The notes beneath the pieces are model-generated. The model was not told the DNA's origin, searched no databases, and saw nothing but the letters and a program-made list of their open reading frames with translations. A stretch of 64,000 nt of DNA from Guptibacillus hwajinpoensis (lineage in GTDB: Bacteria; Bacillota; Bacilli; Bacillales; Guptibacillaceae): assembly GCF_005144865.1 (NCBI RefSeq), contig NZ_SWFM01000001.1, positions 744,001 to 808,000 of the forward strand, written 5' to 3'. Positions 15,845-25,288 of the stretch are shown here, in pieces (position 1 is the stretch's first letter; every line of letters begins with the position of its first letter). The translations under genes were made by a program, and so were the position numbers.

Positions 15845-17128
15845 TTACATCATATCCTCTTCTTGGAATGATTTCGTTCTTCTAAACTGCCATAATGCAA
15901 CACCGATTACGATGGCGGAAAGAATCATTGTAATAGCAGCTGCTTTACCATATTGTGCGGATGTAAAGGTAAGTTTGTATATCCATGAAATCAAAATATC
16001 GGTAGAACCTGCAGTTTGACCCGATACAGCAGGCCCACCTCCATTAAACAAGTAAATTACGTTAAAGTTATTAAAGTTAAACGTATACTGAGTAATTAAA
16101 ATTGGTGCAATTGCAAATAAGACCATTGGAAGCGTAATCCCTCTGAACTTCTGCCATATATTTGCACCATCAACTGTTGCAGCTTCGTATAGCTCTTCTG
16201 GAATAGATTGAAGCACACCCGTTACCATTGCGAAAATGAACGGGAAGCCAAGCCAGAACTGTATGAGTATTAAAGCAACTTTCGTCCAGAATGGCTCTGT
16301 TAGCCACGGAATGGCGTCAATACCGAAAGCAGCTAAGATGTCATTATTAATCGCACCAAACGTTTCATTAAACATTCCAGCGAATACAAGAATTGAAACG
16401 AATGCAGGTACGGCCCATGGCAGGATAAAGATTGTTCTAAAAATGCCTTTGAATTTAAGGTCTTTCTGGTTCATTAAAACAGCTAGGAAAATACCGATGG
16501 CAATTTGACCAGTTGTTGCGACAAATGTCCATACGATTGTCCATGAGAATACATCAATAAATGTATTACGCCAGATATCAAGTTTAAATATATCGATATA
16601 GTTTTGGATGCCAATCCAGTCAACTAAGTTTGCTGGAGGCGAGTGATAAAGATCGTAGTTCGTAAACGATAGTAAGATAACAAACAAAATTGGAAAAATA
16701 ACAACAAAGATTAAAAGGAAGAAGCCAGGTGTTAACATTAAGTATGGGAAACCTTGTTCGGTTACATTACGGTATTGCTCTCTTACAGAATTAAGAGGAA
16801 TGCCAAGATCACGATTTCTTCCGTTCAGGTACGCATCCCTAAGATTTAAGAAATAAATCAAAAGCCCAATCAGGATAACTAGGACGGCGATAATACCCTG
16901 TGTTAAAAGGAAGATGGAATGGTCTCTCGGGAGTTTTTCTCCGAGCGTTACAATGCCCCATAATCCGATATTGATTAAGTCAGCAAAAGCAACTGCAAAG
17001 GATACTGTTAGAATAAGGAACATAAACCCTTTAAGTAGTTGCTTGTTGTAGAACTGACCGAATCCTGGTATCAATGATAAAGCGAGTGCTGTTTTTCTAT
17101 GCTTTGTTTGACGTTCAGTTGCCTCCAT
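15845..17128 (-). CDS. mdxF: Maltodextrin ABC transporter permease MdxF/MalF
   Basis: A 427-residue permease. An N-terminal hydrophobic region (about 15-110) with three helices precedes the MetI-like core. The EAA loop is EELYEAATVDGANIWQKF. The size and extra N-terminal helices match MalF-type subunits (B. subtilis MdxF is about 435 residues). GTG at 17158 would add ten residues but has no ribosome binding site. ATG at 17128 follows AAAGGGG, at slightly long spacing. Confidence 0.88.
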   Translation of the reverse strand: MEATERQTKHRKTALALSLIPGFGQFYNKQLLKGFMFLILTVSFAVAFADLINIGLWGIVTLGEKLPRDHSIFLLTQGIIAVLVILIGLLIYFLNLRDAYLNGRNRDLGIPLNSVREQYRNVTEQGFPYLMLTPGFFLLIFVVIFPILFVILLSFTNYDLYHSPPANLVDWIGIQNYIDIFKLDIWRNTFIDVFSWTIVWTFVATTGQIAIGIFLAVLMNQKDLKFKGIFRTIFILPWAVPAFVSILVFAGMFNETFGAINNDILAAFGIDAIPWLTEPFWTKVALILIQFWLGFPFIFAMVTGVLQSIPEELYEAATVDGANIWQKFRGITLPMVLFAIAPILITQYTFNFNNFNVIYLFNGGGPAVSGQTAGSTDILISWIYKLTFTSAQYGKAAAITMILSAIVIGVALWQFRRTKSFQEEDMM

Positions 17129-17178
17129 CGTGATGGCAATCCCCTTTCTCCCCCTCACTTTTCTACCGTTAAAGTGAG

Positions 17179-17208
17179 AAGCAGTACCCCGTTTCCGGAG
17201 TACCGCTT
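17179..17208 (-). repeat. Intercistronic hairpin between mdxE and mdxF
   Basis: On the minus strand a 13-bp stem (AAGCGGTACTCCG with CGGGGTACTGCTT, two G-U pairs) and a small loop, not followed by a T run. Such structures 3' of a binding-protein gene commonly stabilise its mRNA and limit read-through, giving excess binding protein over permease. Confidence 0.65.
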
Positions 17209-17223
17209 TGATTTTTCAAGAAT

Positions 17224-18507
17224 CTAGTTGCTGTGGTTCTGTTCAATCTGAGACTTAATTGTTTTAGTAGCTTCATCAAGAGCTGCTTTCGGCTCTTGCT
17301 TACCAGTTGCTACAAGTTGAAGTGCTGATGCTGCAGGCTCCCAAACTTCTGCCATTTCAGGAATGTTTGGCATTGGAACACCGTATGATGACTGAACTGC
17401 TACAGCGTTTGCAGCTTCATTGTCAGCAATAATTGGATCTTCAATAAGAGACTTAACCGGAGGAATTTCTCCTGTCTTTTCATAGCGGATTTTTGCATTT
17501 TCAGCATTTGAAATCCATTCTACTAGCTTTGTAGCCCATTCTTTGTTCTCTGAGAAATTACTTACGTGCCAGCCTTTAACACCGATGAATGTTTGGAAAT
17601 TCTCACCGTTCGGAAGCTTAGGCATTGGAGCTACACCAATATCAATTCCAGCATCTTTATAGCCCTGGAATGACCATGGACCGGTCATTACAGATGCCGC
17701 TTTTCCTTCGTTAAACAGACCATCCATTGTAGAACCACCGTTCTCACCGATAAGCCCTTTAGGGAATAGATCTTCTTCATACCATTTCTGGATGTACTGT
17801 GTACCTTCTACAGCGCCTTCGTTGTTTAAACCAAGGTTTTGTGGATCAAGACCTTCATCCGTACGCTCAAACACATAACCACCATAACCAGCTAGTACAG
17901 AGTTTGCAAAATAAAAGTTGTCCCATAGTGCAAGGAATCCGTAGTTCTTGTCTTTCGTATATTCTTTAGAGAAATCATAGACTTCATCCATAGTTTCAGG
18001 TGCTTTATCCATTAACTCTTTGTTATAAACGAAAACAGGTGTTTCAGTAGCCTTTGGAAGACCGTAAAGTTTTCCTTCATAGTTTTGTGCTTGAATAGAA
18101 GATTCAGTGAATGTATCAACGACAGATTGTTCTACTTCAATTGGAGAAATAAGACCTTCAACTGCAGCTTGTCCAATCTGATCGTGTGGAAGTGTAATAA
18201 CGTCAGGACCAGTACCGGCTGGACCATCAAGACGAATTTGTTCTCTAATTTTATCGGCCATGCCAAGTTCTTTAAATTCTACTTTAATACCATATTCTTC
18301 TTCAAAACTCGCAATTGCAGGTTCAAGTGCAATTCCTTTATCAGTATCTTCCCAGACAACTAGCTTCTCAGGTTTGTTTGCATCATCACCTTCAGAGCTA
18401 CTACCTTCGTTGCTGTTAGAAGAACTTTGGTTATTTTGCGGTCCGCATGCTGCAAGGACGCCGATCGCAAGAACCAGTGTTAGAAATAAGGCGAAAAAAC
18501 GTTTCAT
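17224..18507 (-). CDS. mdxE: Maltodextrin-binding lipoprotein MdxE/MalE
   Basis: A 427-residue extracellular solute-binding protein. A lipoprotein signal peptide ends in LAAC with the lipidated Cys at residue 21, followed by a Ser/Asn/Glu-rich linker. The family-1 solute-binding domain contains EFKELGMADKIREQ, PVFVYNKELMDKAPETMDE and VMTGPWSFQGYK, typical of maltose/maltodextrin binders. First gene of the mdxEFG operon, whose control region holds MalR-type operators and a cre-like site. Confidence 0.9.
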   Translation of the reverse strand: MKRFFALFLTLVLAIGVLAACGPQNNQSSSNSNEGSSSEGDDANKPEKLVVWEDTDKGIALEPAIASFEEEYGIKVEFKELGMADKIREQIRLDGPAGTGPDVITLPHDQIGQAAVEGLISPIEVEQSVVDTFTESSIQAQNYEGKLYGLPKATETPVFVYNKELMDKAPETMDEVYDFSKEYTKDKNYGFLALWDNFYFANSVLAGYGGYVFERTDEGLDPQNLGLNNEGAVEGTQYIQKWYEEDLFPKGLIGENGGSTMDGLFNEGKAASVMTGPWSFQGYKDAGIDIGVAPMPKLPNGENFQTFIGVKGWHVSNFSENKEWATKLVEWISNAENAKIRYEKTGEIPPVKSLIEDPIIADNEAANAVAVQSSYGVPMPNIPEMAEVWEPAASALQLVATGKQEPKAALDEATKTIKSQIEQNHSN

Positions 18508-18538
18508 GTGTTAACCCCCTCTTAATTTACGATAGCGA

Positions 18539-18552
18539 TACAAGCGCTTTCA
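18539..18552. promoter_or_regulatory. Candidate cre (CcpA) site upstream of mdxE
   Basis: TACAAGCGCTTTCA matches 12 of 14 positions of the catabolite-responsive element TGWAANCGNTNWCA. It is 32 nt upstream of mdxE, consistent with glucose repression of maltodextrin uptake. Confidence 0.45.
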
Positions 18553-18561
18553 TTCCGTTAG

Positions 18562-18575
18562 TGAAAACGATTGCA
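18562..18575. promoter_or_regulatory. MalR-type operator 1
   Basis: TGAAAACGATTGCA matches 13 of 14 positions of TGCAANCGNTTGCA, the LacI-family palindrome seen perfectly at 18781. It lies 55 nt upstream of mdxE. Confidence 0.6.
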
Positions 18576-18615
18576 CTAGCTTTCTATAACCTATTATACA
18601 TGCGCCGTAAATTTT

Positions 18616-18629
18616 AGCAACCGTTTGCA
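18616..18629. promoter_or_regulatory. MalR-type operator 2
   Basis: AGCAACCGTTTGCA matches 13 of 14 positions of TGCAANCGNTTGCA. It sits about 108 nt upstream of mdxE, in a position to cover the mdxE promoter. Confidence 0.6.
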
Positions 18630-18778
18630 CAAAATTTTTTAATTTTTTAACATATTAATTTTCGAGTGCTTTTTTTAATTTGACTACCACTCTATTATCT
18701 TCTACATTTATATAGAAAGAAGTTGCAGAAACGTTTTATTTGATGAAAGAGAATATAAACAGGAAATTTTTAAACTAA

Positions 18779-20545
<1,767 letters not shown>

Positions 20546-20550
20546 AAATG

Positions 20551-20582
20551 ATAAAGCTCCTGGAAACCTTCCAGGAGCTTAT
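20551..20582 (+). terminator. Intrinsic terminator after the GH13 gene
   Basis: Stem AAGCTCCTGGAA (20554-20565) with TTCCAGGAGCTT (20569-20580), ACC loop, followed by ATTTATTT. Strong hairpin 10 nt after the stop codon. Confidence 0.8.
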
Positions 20583-20667
20583 TTATTTGTCTAAAATCAA
20601 GTAGATGGACTGAAAGCGCAACCCCCCTCTCCCCATCTATGCTCATCTAAATCTGCCAATCCATTAA

Positions 20668-20684
20668 TGTTATATTTCCTAACA
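20668..20684. promoter_or_regulatory. GlnR/TnrA box 1
   Basis: TGTTA-N7-TAACA is an exact match to the GlnR/TnrA consensus TGTNAN7TNACA. It lies upstream of a candidate promoter with -35 TTGAAT (20713-20718) and -10 TAATAT (20736-20741), 17-bp spacing, in front of the P-II/ammonium transporter operon. Confidence 0.8.
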
Positions 20685-20712
20685 TAGTTTTTTAAATTTT
20701 CTAAAAATAACC

Positions 20713-20741
20713 TTGAATTTACCGTATTGTCAGCATAATAT
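20713..20741 (+). promoter_or_regulatory. Candidate sigma-A promoter of glnK-amtB
   Basis: TTGAAT and TAATAT separated by exactly 17 bp, placed between the two GlnR/TnrA boxes. Confidence 0.5.
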
Positions 20742-20762
20742 TAGAATATAGAAAATAGATTA

Positions 20763-20779
20763 TGTTAGAAAAACTGACA
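20763..20779. promoter_or_regulatory. GlnR/TnrA box 2
   Basis: TGTTA-N7-TGACA is a second exact match to TGTNAN7TNACA. It lies downstream of the likely start site and 2 nt before the GGAGGG ribosome binding site, a position suited to repression. Confidence 0.75.
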
Positions 20780-20792
20780 TGGAGGGTCCAAA

Positions 20793-21134
20793 ATGAAAAA
20801 AGTAGAAGCGATTATTCGTCCTGAAGCTTTCCAGGATTTGCGGGATCGATTAAGGGATGAAGGTATTACTGGAATGACAGTGTCTGAAGTAGCAGGATGC
20901 GGATTACAGAAAAAACAAACTGGCGTGTTCAGGGGAAGTCATTTCGAAGTCTCTCTCCAGCCTAAGATCAAGGTAGAGCTCGTATTTGATGATCACCTGC
21001 TCGACCACGTTGTTAAGAATATACGAGATGTATGCGCAACAGGTGAGATCGGAGATGGAAAAATCTTCGTCTATCCTGTAGAAGATGTTATTCGCATACG
21101 CTCTGGTGAACACGGCCTTACAGCATTTAAATAA
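20793..21134 (+). CDS. glnK: P-II family nitrogen regulator (GlnB/NrgB-like)
   Basis: A 113-residue P-II signal protein. It binds ATP/ADP and 2-oxoglutarate and controls the adjacent ammonium transporter, and in bacilli TnrA. The family C-terminal signature GEIGDGKIFVYPVEDVIRIRSGE is present. In the T-loop the residue at position 51, tyrosine in uridylylated P-II proteins, is Phe51 (FRGSHF), so control by uridylylation is excluded, as expected in Firmicutes. Two GlnR/TnrA boxes precede it, and amtB follows 22 nt after. Confidence 0.92.
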   Translation: MKKVEAIIRPEAFQDLRDRLRDEGITGMTVSEVAGCGLQKKQTGVFRGSHFEVSLQPKIKVELVFDDHLLDHVVKNIRDVCATGEIGDGKIFVYPVEDVIRIRSGEHGLTAFK

Positions 21135-21156
21135 TTCGAAAAGGATGATTCAAACA

Positions 21157-22554
21157 ATGAAAAAGATATCAGGCTTATTTATAGCACTCTTTCTTCTTTC
21201 TGGAGGTCAAGCATTTGCAGCTGAAGATGCAGCTGTAGCAACATTAAGTCAGTCAATGGACACTGTTTGGGTTATGATTGCTGCATTTCTTGTATTCTTC
21301 ATGCATGCTGGATTTGCAATGGTAGAAACCGGATTTACTCGATCAAAAAACGCGCTCAATATTTTAATGAAGAACTTACTTACAATGTCAATAGGTGCCG
21401 TTTTGTATTTCGTCATCGGATACGGACTTATGTTTGGTTCATCATCAGGCGGATTTATTGGAACAAATGGTTTTTTCCTTTTAGGACAATCTGAAAACAT
21501 TGGATTTTTTGTTTTCCAAGCCGTTTTCGCTGCCACATGTGCCACAATTATCTCAGGTGCTGTAGCTGAACGAATGAAGCTCATCAGTTATATCGCCGTA
21601 ACGATTGCAATGGTCGGATTCGTCTATCCCGTTGTAGGACACTGGATTTGGGGTGGCGGCTGGCTTTCAGAGCTAGGCTTTACTGACTTTGCTGGATCAA
21701 CTGTTGTTCATTTAACTGGCGCAATTGGCGCTGTCGTAGCTGTCGCATTTCTCGGTGGACGTATTGGTAAATATTCAAATGGCAAAGTAAACGTTATTCA
21801 GGGTCACAATATTCCACTCGGTGCATTAGGTGTATTCATCCTATGGTTTGGCTGGTTTGGATTTAATGCAGGTAGTACGCTCTCAGCTAGCGATGATCTT
21901 ATTCCTATTATCGTAGCTACAACCCTTCTCTCTGCTTCAAGTGGTGTAATTGGAAGTGCATTATATTCTTACATCCGTTATAAACAAATCGATGCTTCAT
22001 TAACACTTAACGGTGCTCTTGCAGGACTTGTTGGGATCACTGCTGGTACAGCAAATGTATCACCAGTAGGCGCAATCTTCATTGGTTTAATATCAGGTGT
22101 TATTCTGATTGAAGCCGTTCAATTAATTGACCGTCGCGTAAAACTTGATGATCCTGTTGGCGCAATCGCTGTTCACGGTGTATGTGGTGTATGGGGAACA
22201 TTAGCTGTCGGACTCTTCTCAGTTGAAGGCGGTCTATTCTATGGAGGCGGTGCATCACTCGTACTAGTTCAAGCAATAGGCATTCTTGCTGTTATCGCCT
22301 GGACCGCCGGTACTCTTGGCAGTTTCCTCTTCATCTACACACGCCTTTCTTCCATCCGCGTTTCGCGTGAAGAAGAAATTCAAGGTCTCGACTTCGCAGA
22401 GCACGGCTCAACAGCCTACGAACTAAGGGGTGGCATCCTAAACAACAACGAAAGCCCCTCATCAGGCACCATCTTCGGTCACGGATTAGTAGAACGTCTC
22501 AACGGACTAGAAAAACCAAAAGTTGATGATAGAAAAGCGGAAGTGGGCGGTTAG
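21157..22554 (+). CDS. amtB: Ammonium transporter AmtB/NrgA
   Basis: A 465-residue Amt transporter with a cleavable signal sequence (MKKISGLFIALFLLSGGQAFA) and eleven membrane helices. Conserved features: DTVWVMIAAFLVFFMHAGFAMVE near the N-terminus, the pore histidines in VHLTGAIGAV and IAVHGVCGVWG, and FGWFGFNAGS. It conducts ammonia and is gated by P-II. The soluble C-terminal tail ends with KAEVGG, and these final codons and the stop are encoded by the start of a hairpin repeat (GAAAAGCGGAAGTGGGCGG), so the native tail has been replaced. Start chosen at 21157 rather than 21145, which abuts the AAAGG. Confidence 0.92.
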   Translation: MKKISGLFIALFLLSGGQAFAAEDAAVATLSQSMDTVWVMIAAFLVFFMHAGFAMVETGFTRSKNALNILMKNLLTMSIGAVLYFVIGYGLMFGSSSGGFIGTNGFFLLGQSENIGFFVFQAVFAATCATIISGAVAERMKLISYIAVTIAMVGFVYPVVGHWIWGGGWLSELGFTDFAGSTVVHLTGAIGAVVAVAFLGGRIGKYSNGKVNVIQGHNIPLGALGVFILWFGWFGFNAGSTLSASDDLIPIIVATTLLSASSGVIGSALYSYIRYKQIDASLTLNGALAGLVGITAGTANVSPVGAIFIGLISGVILIEAVQLIDRRVKLDDPVGAIAVHGVCGVWGTLAVGLFSVEGGLFYGGGASLVLVQAIGILAVIAWTAGTLGSFLFIYTRLSSIRVSREEEIQGLDFAEHGSTAYELRGGILNNNESPSSGTIFGHGLVERLNGLEKPKVDDRKAEVGG

Positions 22555-22892
22555 ACCCGGCAGGCACTGGAGCCGTTCAAAATGAACACGCCCTTTGTGT
22601 TCAGATTGAACGGTGAAGTGACCGAGGGTCTGCCCACTGCAGCTGGATCTAACGAAAAGCGGAAACGAGCGTTTAGAAACGGAAATATTGGAACTCTTTC
22701 ATAGGAACACGTTCTTTGTGATCCTATGAAAGAGTGAAATATCGGAGTTTCTGCGAGTTGCAGCTGGATCTAACGAAAAGCGGAAGTGGGCGGTTAGCCC
22801 CTCGACAAGCGCTGGAGCCTCTCAAAAAGAACACGCTCTTTGTGTTCATTTTGAGAGGTGAAGCGATCGAGAAGCTGCCCACTGCATCTGGA
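22532..22892 (+). repeat. Array of three 120-bp hairpin repeats
   Basis: Units at 22532-22653, 22654-22774 and 22775-22892. Each starts GAAAAGCGGAA, ends near GCAGCTGGATCTAAC, and folds into one long imperfect hairpin tipped by GAACACG...TTTGTGTTC. Units 1 and 3 have outer arms AGTGGGC/GCCCACT; unit 2 has AGAAAC/GTTTCT. Inner arms differ between units but remain complementary (CCGTTCAA/TTGAACGG versus CCTCTCAAAA/TTTTGAGAGG). The first 23 nt lie inside amtB. Confidence 0.85.
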
Positions 22893-22937
22893 AATAAACT
22901 GTTTGACTCTTCCCTTGAAACACCAGATCATTATTAA

Positions 22938-23169
22938 AAAAGGCTCTTATCTAAAGGTTTTTGCTAATGTAAATAATCTTTAGATAAAAAACCACACTTC
23001 GCTGGTTGGAGCGGAAGGATGCTCGACTCCTGCGGGACTAGCGGGACAGGTGAGACCCCACAGGAGCGTTAGCGACGAGGAGGCTCACCGCCCGCCCCGC
23101 GGAAAGCGAGCATCCTGGAGCGGAAATTACACCACTCTTATATCAACAATGTATACGAAAAGAGCCTTT
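22938..23169 (-). repeat. Nested intergenic element with GC-rich core, copy 2
   Basis: Outer ends AAAGGCTCTT and AAGAGCCTTT are inverted repeats. The 99-bp core (23017-23115) has inverted termini GGATGCTCG/CGAGCATCC and is flanked by perfect 10-bp direct repeats TGGAGCGGAA at 23007-23016 and 23116-23125. Opposite orientation to copy 1. This is the cleanest copy in the window. Confidence 0.85.
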
Positions 23170-23189
23170 CGAATAAATCATTCATACCA

Positions 23190-23225
23190 AAAGAACCGAA
23201 GCGAGAATCATAGCTTCGGTTCTTT
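23190..23225. terminator. Bidirectional terminator-like hairpin
   Basis: AAAGAACCGAAGC (23190-23202) pairs perfectly with GCTTCGGTTCTTT (23213-23225) across a 10-nt loop. It could end transcripts reading from the amtB side. Confidence 0.7.
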
Positions 23226-23235
23226 AATTAGTTTT

Positions 23236-23316
23236 ATAAAAGGTTTTTAATACCACACTAAGCTGATTGGACCGTAAATCAACCCTTACTCTTAAAGCAT
23301 CGCCTACGAAAACACC
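23236..23316 (-). repeat. Intergenic element, empty form, degenerate
   Basis: Reverse-strand reading gives TTTTCGTAGGCGATG, then a single GGTCCAATCAGCTTAGTGTGG junction, without the GC core. It is a degenerate empty copy next to the full copy 2. The asparagine synthase gene ends 7 nt beyond. Confidence 0.55.
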
Positions 23317-23322
23317 CCTCAA

Positions 23323-25164
23323 TTAATCAACAATATTTACACCCTTCTGCTCCATCCAATAATTAATTTGAGCAAGATGCGCAATTAGCTGTGGCCCTGC
23401 CATTAGCTGACCAAACCACGGTACTTTAAAGGCCTTCCCTTCGGAATCAATAATATCCTGAACAACTTGCCGATCAATGAGGTCATGAAGAGGCGCTTGT
23501 TTATTAGCAAGAGTTTGCTGAAGCCAACTTGATACAGCCTTCGTATATGCAGGATGATAGGTTTTTGGATAAGGACTTTTCTTTCGGTAAAGCACATCAT
23601 GTGATAGCGTTCCTGTCATCGCTCTCCGCAGCAAGCCTTTCTCCCTTCCATCTAGCATTTTCATATCCCATGGCACATTCCAAACGTATTCAATAATCCG
23701 ATGGTCTGAAAAAGGAACCCTGACCTCAAGACTTGCTCCCATGCTCATTCTGTCTTTCCGTTCAAGTAACGTTGTCATAAACCAGTTTAAATTCAAATAA
23801 AAGAGCGCTCGTCTTTTAGCTTCTATTTCACTTTCCCCGTCAAGACGAGGCGTTTCATTAATAGACTCTCGATACCTATCTGTTACATATTGTTCAAGCT
23901 TTAACTTATTCCGAACATCTTCCTTTAACATGGCCTGGCGTTCGAGGGTTGAACGCATCCACGGGAACTGTTCTTGATCAAGGAGTTCTGGTTTATGGAA
24001 CCATGGGTAGCCGCCAAATATTTCATCTGCACACTCACCAGAAAGTGCAACGGTAGCATGCTTTTTAATTTCCTTTGAGAACCATAGTAGCGAAGAATCC
24101 ACATCTGCCATACCGGGAAGATCGCGACATTGTATCGCTTCTTTTAAATGATGTACGAGCTGATCCGTATCAATTACACAGTTCGTATGATCTGTAGCAA
24201 GTTCTGCGGATACTTTTTTAATCCATGGCGCGTCAGCATTTGGTTGAAATTCACTGCTTTCAAAAAACTTATCATTATCAACATAATCTACTGAAAACGA
24301 GCGCAGTGTTCCTTTTCCCTCATTCTGAAATGCGGTTTGGGCAACAGATGTGATCGCGCTCGAATCCACTCCTCCAGATAAAAATGTACAAACAGGAACA
24401 TCAGCCACTAGCTGCCTTTTAATCGCATCTTTTAATAGCTCTCCAACTGTGTCAACTGTTGTATCTAAATTATCAGTGTGCTCTTCGCTTTTCACGTTCC
24501 AATAGCGCCATTTCTTTAGACCATTACGATCAAATTTCATTGCAAACCCTGGACGCAGCTCTTGTATACCACGGAAAACGCCATGACCTGGTGTCCTTGA
24601 AGGTCCTAGCCCGAATATTTCCTGTAATCCTTCTCGATCAATTTCAGTTTTCACGTCAGGATGAGTAAGAATAGCTTTAAGCTCAGAACCAAATTGGAGA
24701 GAGCTGCCGCTACTTCGATAGAATAATGGTTTAACCCCGAGGCGATCTCGTGCTAGAAACAACCGTTTCTCGTCCCAGATCGCAAATGCAAATATACCGT
24801 TTAAGTGATCTACACAAGCCTCTCCCCACTCAACATATGACGTTAATAGAACTTCTGTATCTGAGTGTGATTGGAACGTATATCCTTTGCCAAGCAAAAC
24901 CTTTCTTAAATCTTCTGTATTGTACAACTCTCCGTTATAACAAATGGTATAGCTTTTCTCACGATGTTTTCGAGTCATCGGTTGACCACCACCAGCTGGA
25001 TCAACCACAATTAAACGCGTATGCCCAAACCCACAATGCCCTTGAACCCAGCAATTAGAGGCATCCGGACCGCGTTTTGATAACTTATTGGCCATCTTTT
25101 GGAGAACTTTCTTTTCCCCTGTCAAATCCTGTTTCCAATCAACCCATCCTGTTATGCCACACAA
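23323..25164 (-). CDS. asnO: Asparagine synthase (glutamine-hydrolysing), AsnO-like
   Basis: A 613-residue class II asparagine synthetase. The N-terminal Ntn glutaminase domain needs a cysteine right after the initiator. TTG at 25164 gives Met-Cys-Gly-Ile-Thr-Gly-Trp and follows a GGGGGAG site, whereas the longer frame from 25179 would bury the Cys at position 7, so TTG is the start. The synthetase domain has the pyrophosphate loop SGGVDSSAI. It makes Asn from Asp, ATP and Gln. Length matches AsnO (614 residues), and yisL and yisK homologues nearby recall the B. subtilis yisK-yisL-asnO neighbourhood. Confidence 0.9.
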   Translation of the reverse strand: MCGITGWVDWKQDLTGEKKVLQKMANKLSKRGPDASNCWVQGHCGFGHTRLIVVDPAGGGQPMTRKHREKSYTICYNGELYNTEDLRKVLLGKGYTFQSHSDTEVLLTSYVEWGEACVDHLNGIFAFAIWDEKRLFLARDRLGVKPLFYRSSGSSLQFGSELKAILTHPDVKTEIDREGLQEIFGLGPSRTPGHGVFRGIQELRPGFAMKFDRNGLKKWRYWNVKSEEHTDNLDTTVDTVGELLKDAIKRQLVADVPVCTFLSGGVDSSAITSVAQTAFQNEGKGTLRSFSVDYVDNDKFFESSEFQPNADAPWIKKVSAELATDHTNCVIDTDQLVHHLKEAIQCRDLPGMADVDSSLLWFSKEIKKHATVALSGECADEIFGGYPWFHKPELLDQEQFPWMRSTLERQAMLKEDVRNKLKLEQYVTDRYRESINETPRLDGESEIEAKRRALFYLNLNWFMTTLLERKDRMSMGASLEVRVPFSDHRIIEYVWNVPWDMKMLDGREKGLLRRAMTGTLSHDVLYRKKSPYPKTYHPAYTKAVSSWLQQTLANKQAPLHDLIDRQVVQDIIDSEGKAFKVPWFGQLMAGPQLIAHLAQINYWMEQKGVNIVD

Positions 25165-25288
25165 AAGCTCTCCCCCCAATCAATGCTCTCTGTTCACTTT
25201 ATGCTTCCGCCCACTTTTTGTGCATTATTTTATCTCTATCTCCATTCACAATCTGCTTATATAAAAAAAGAAACCCTTATTGAGGGTT

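Noticed and set aside
22532-22892. CRISPR-like array of direct repeats
   Set aside because: Units are about 120 bp, fold end to end into one hairpin, and have no unique spacers of uniform length. No cas genes are near.
23050-23250. 66-codon frame through the GC-rich core of the repeat
   Set aside because: It is contained in a non-coding repeat present in several altered copies where the frame is not kept.
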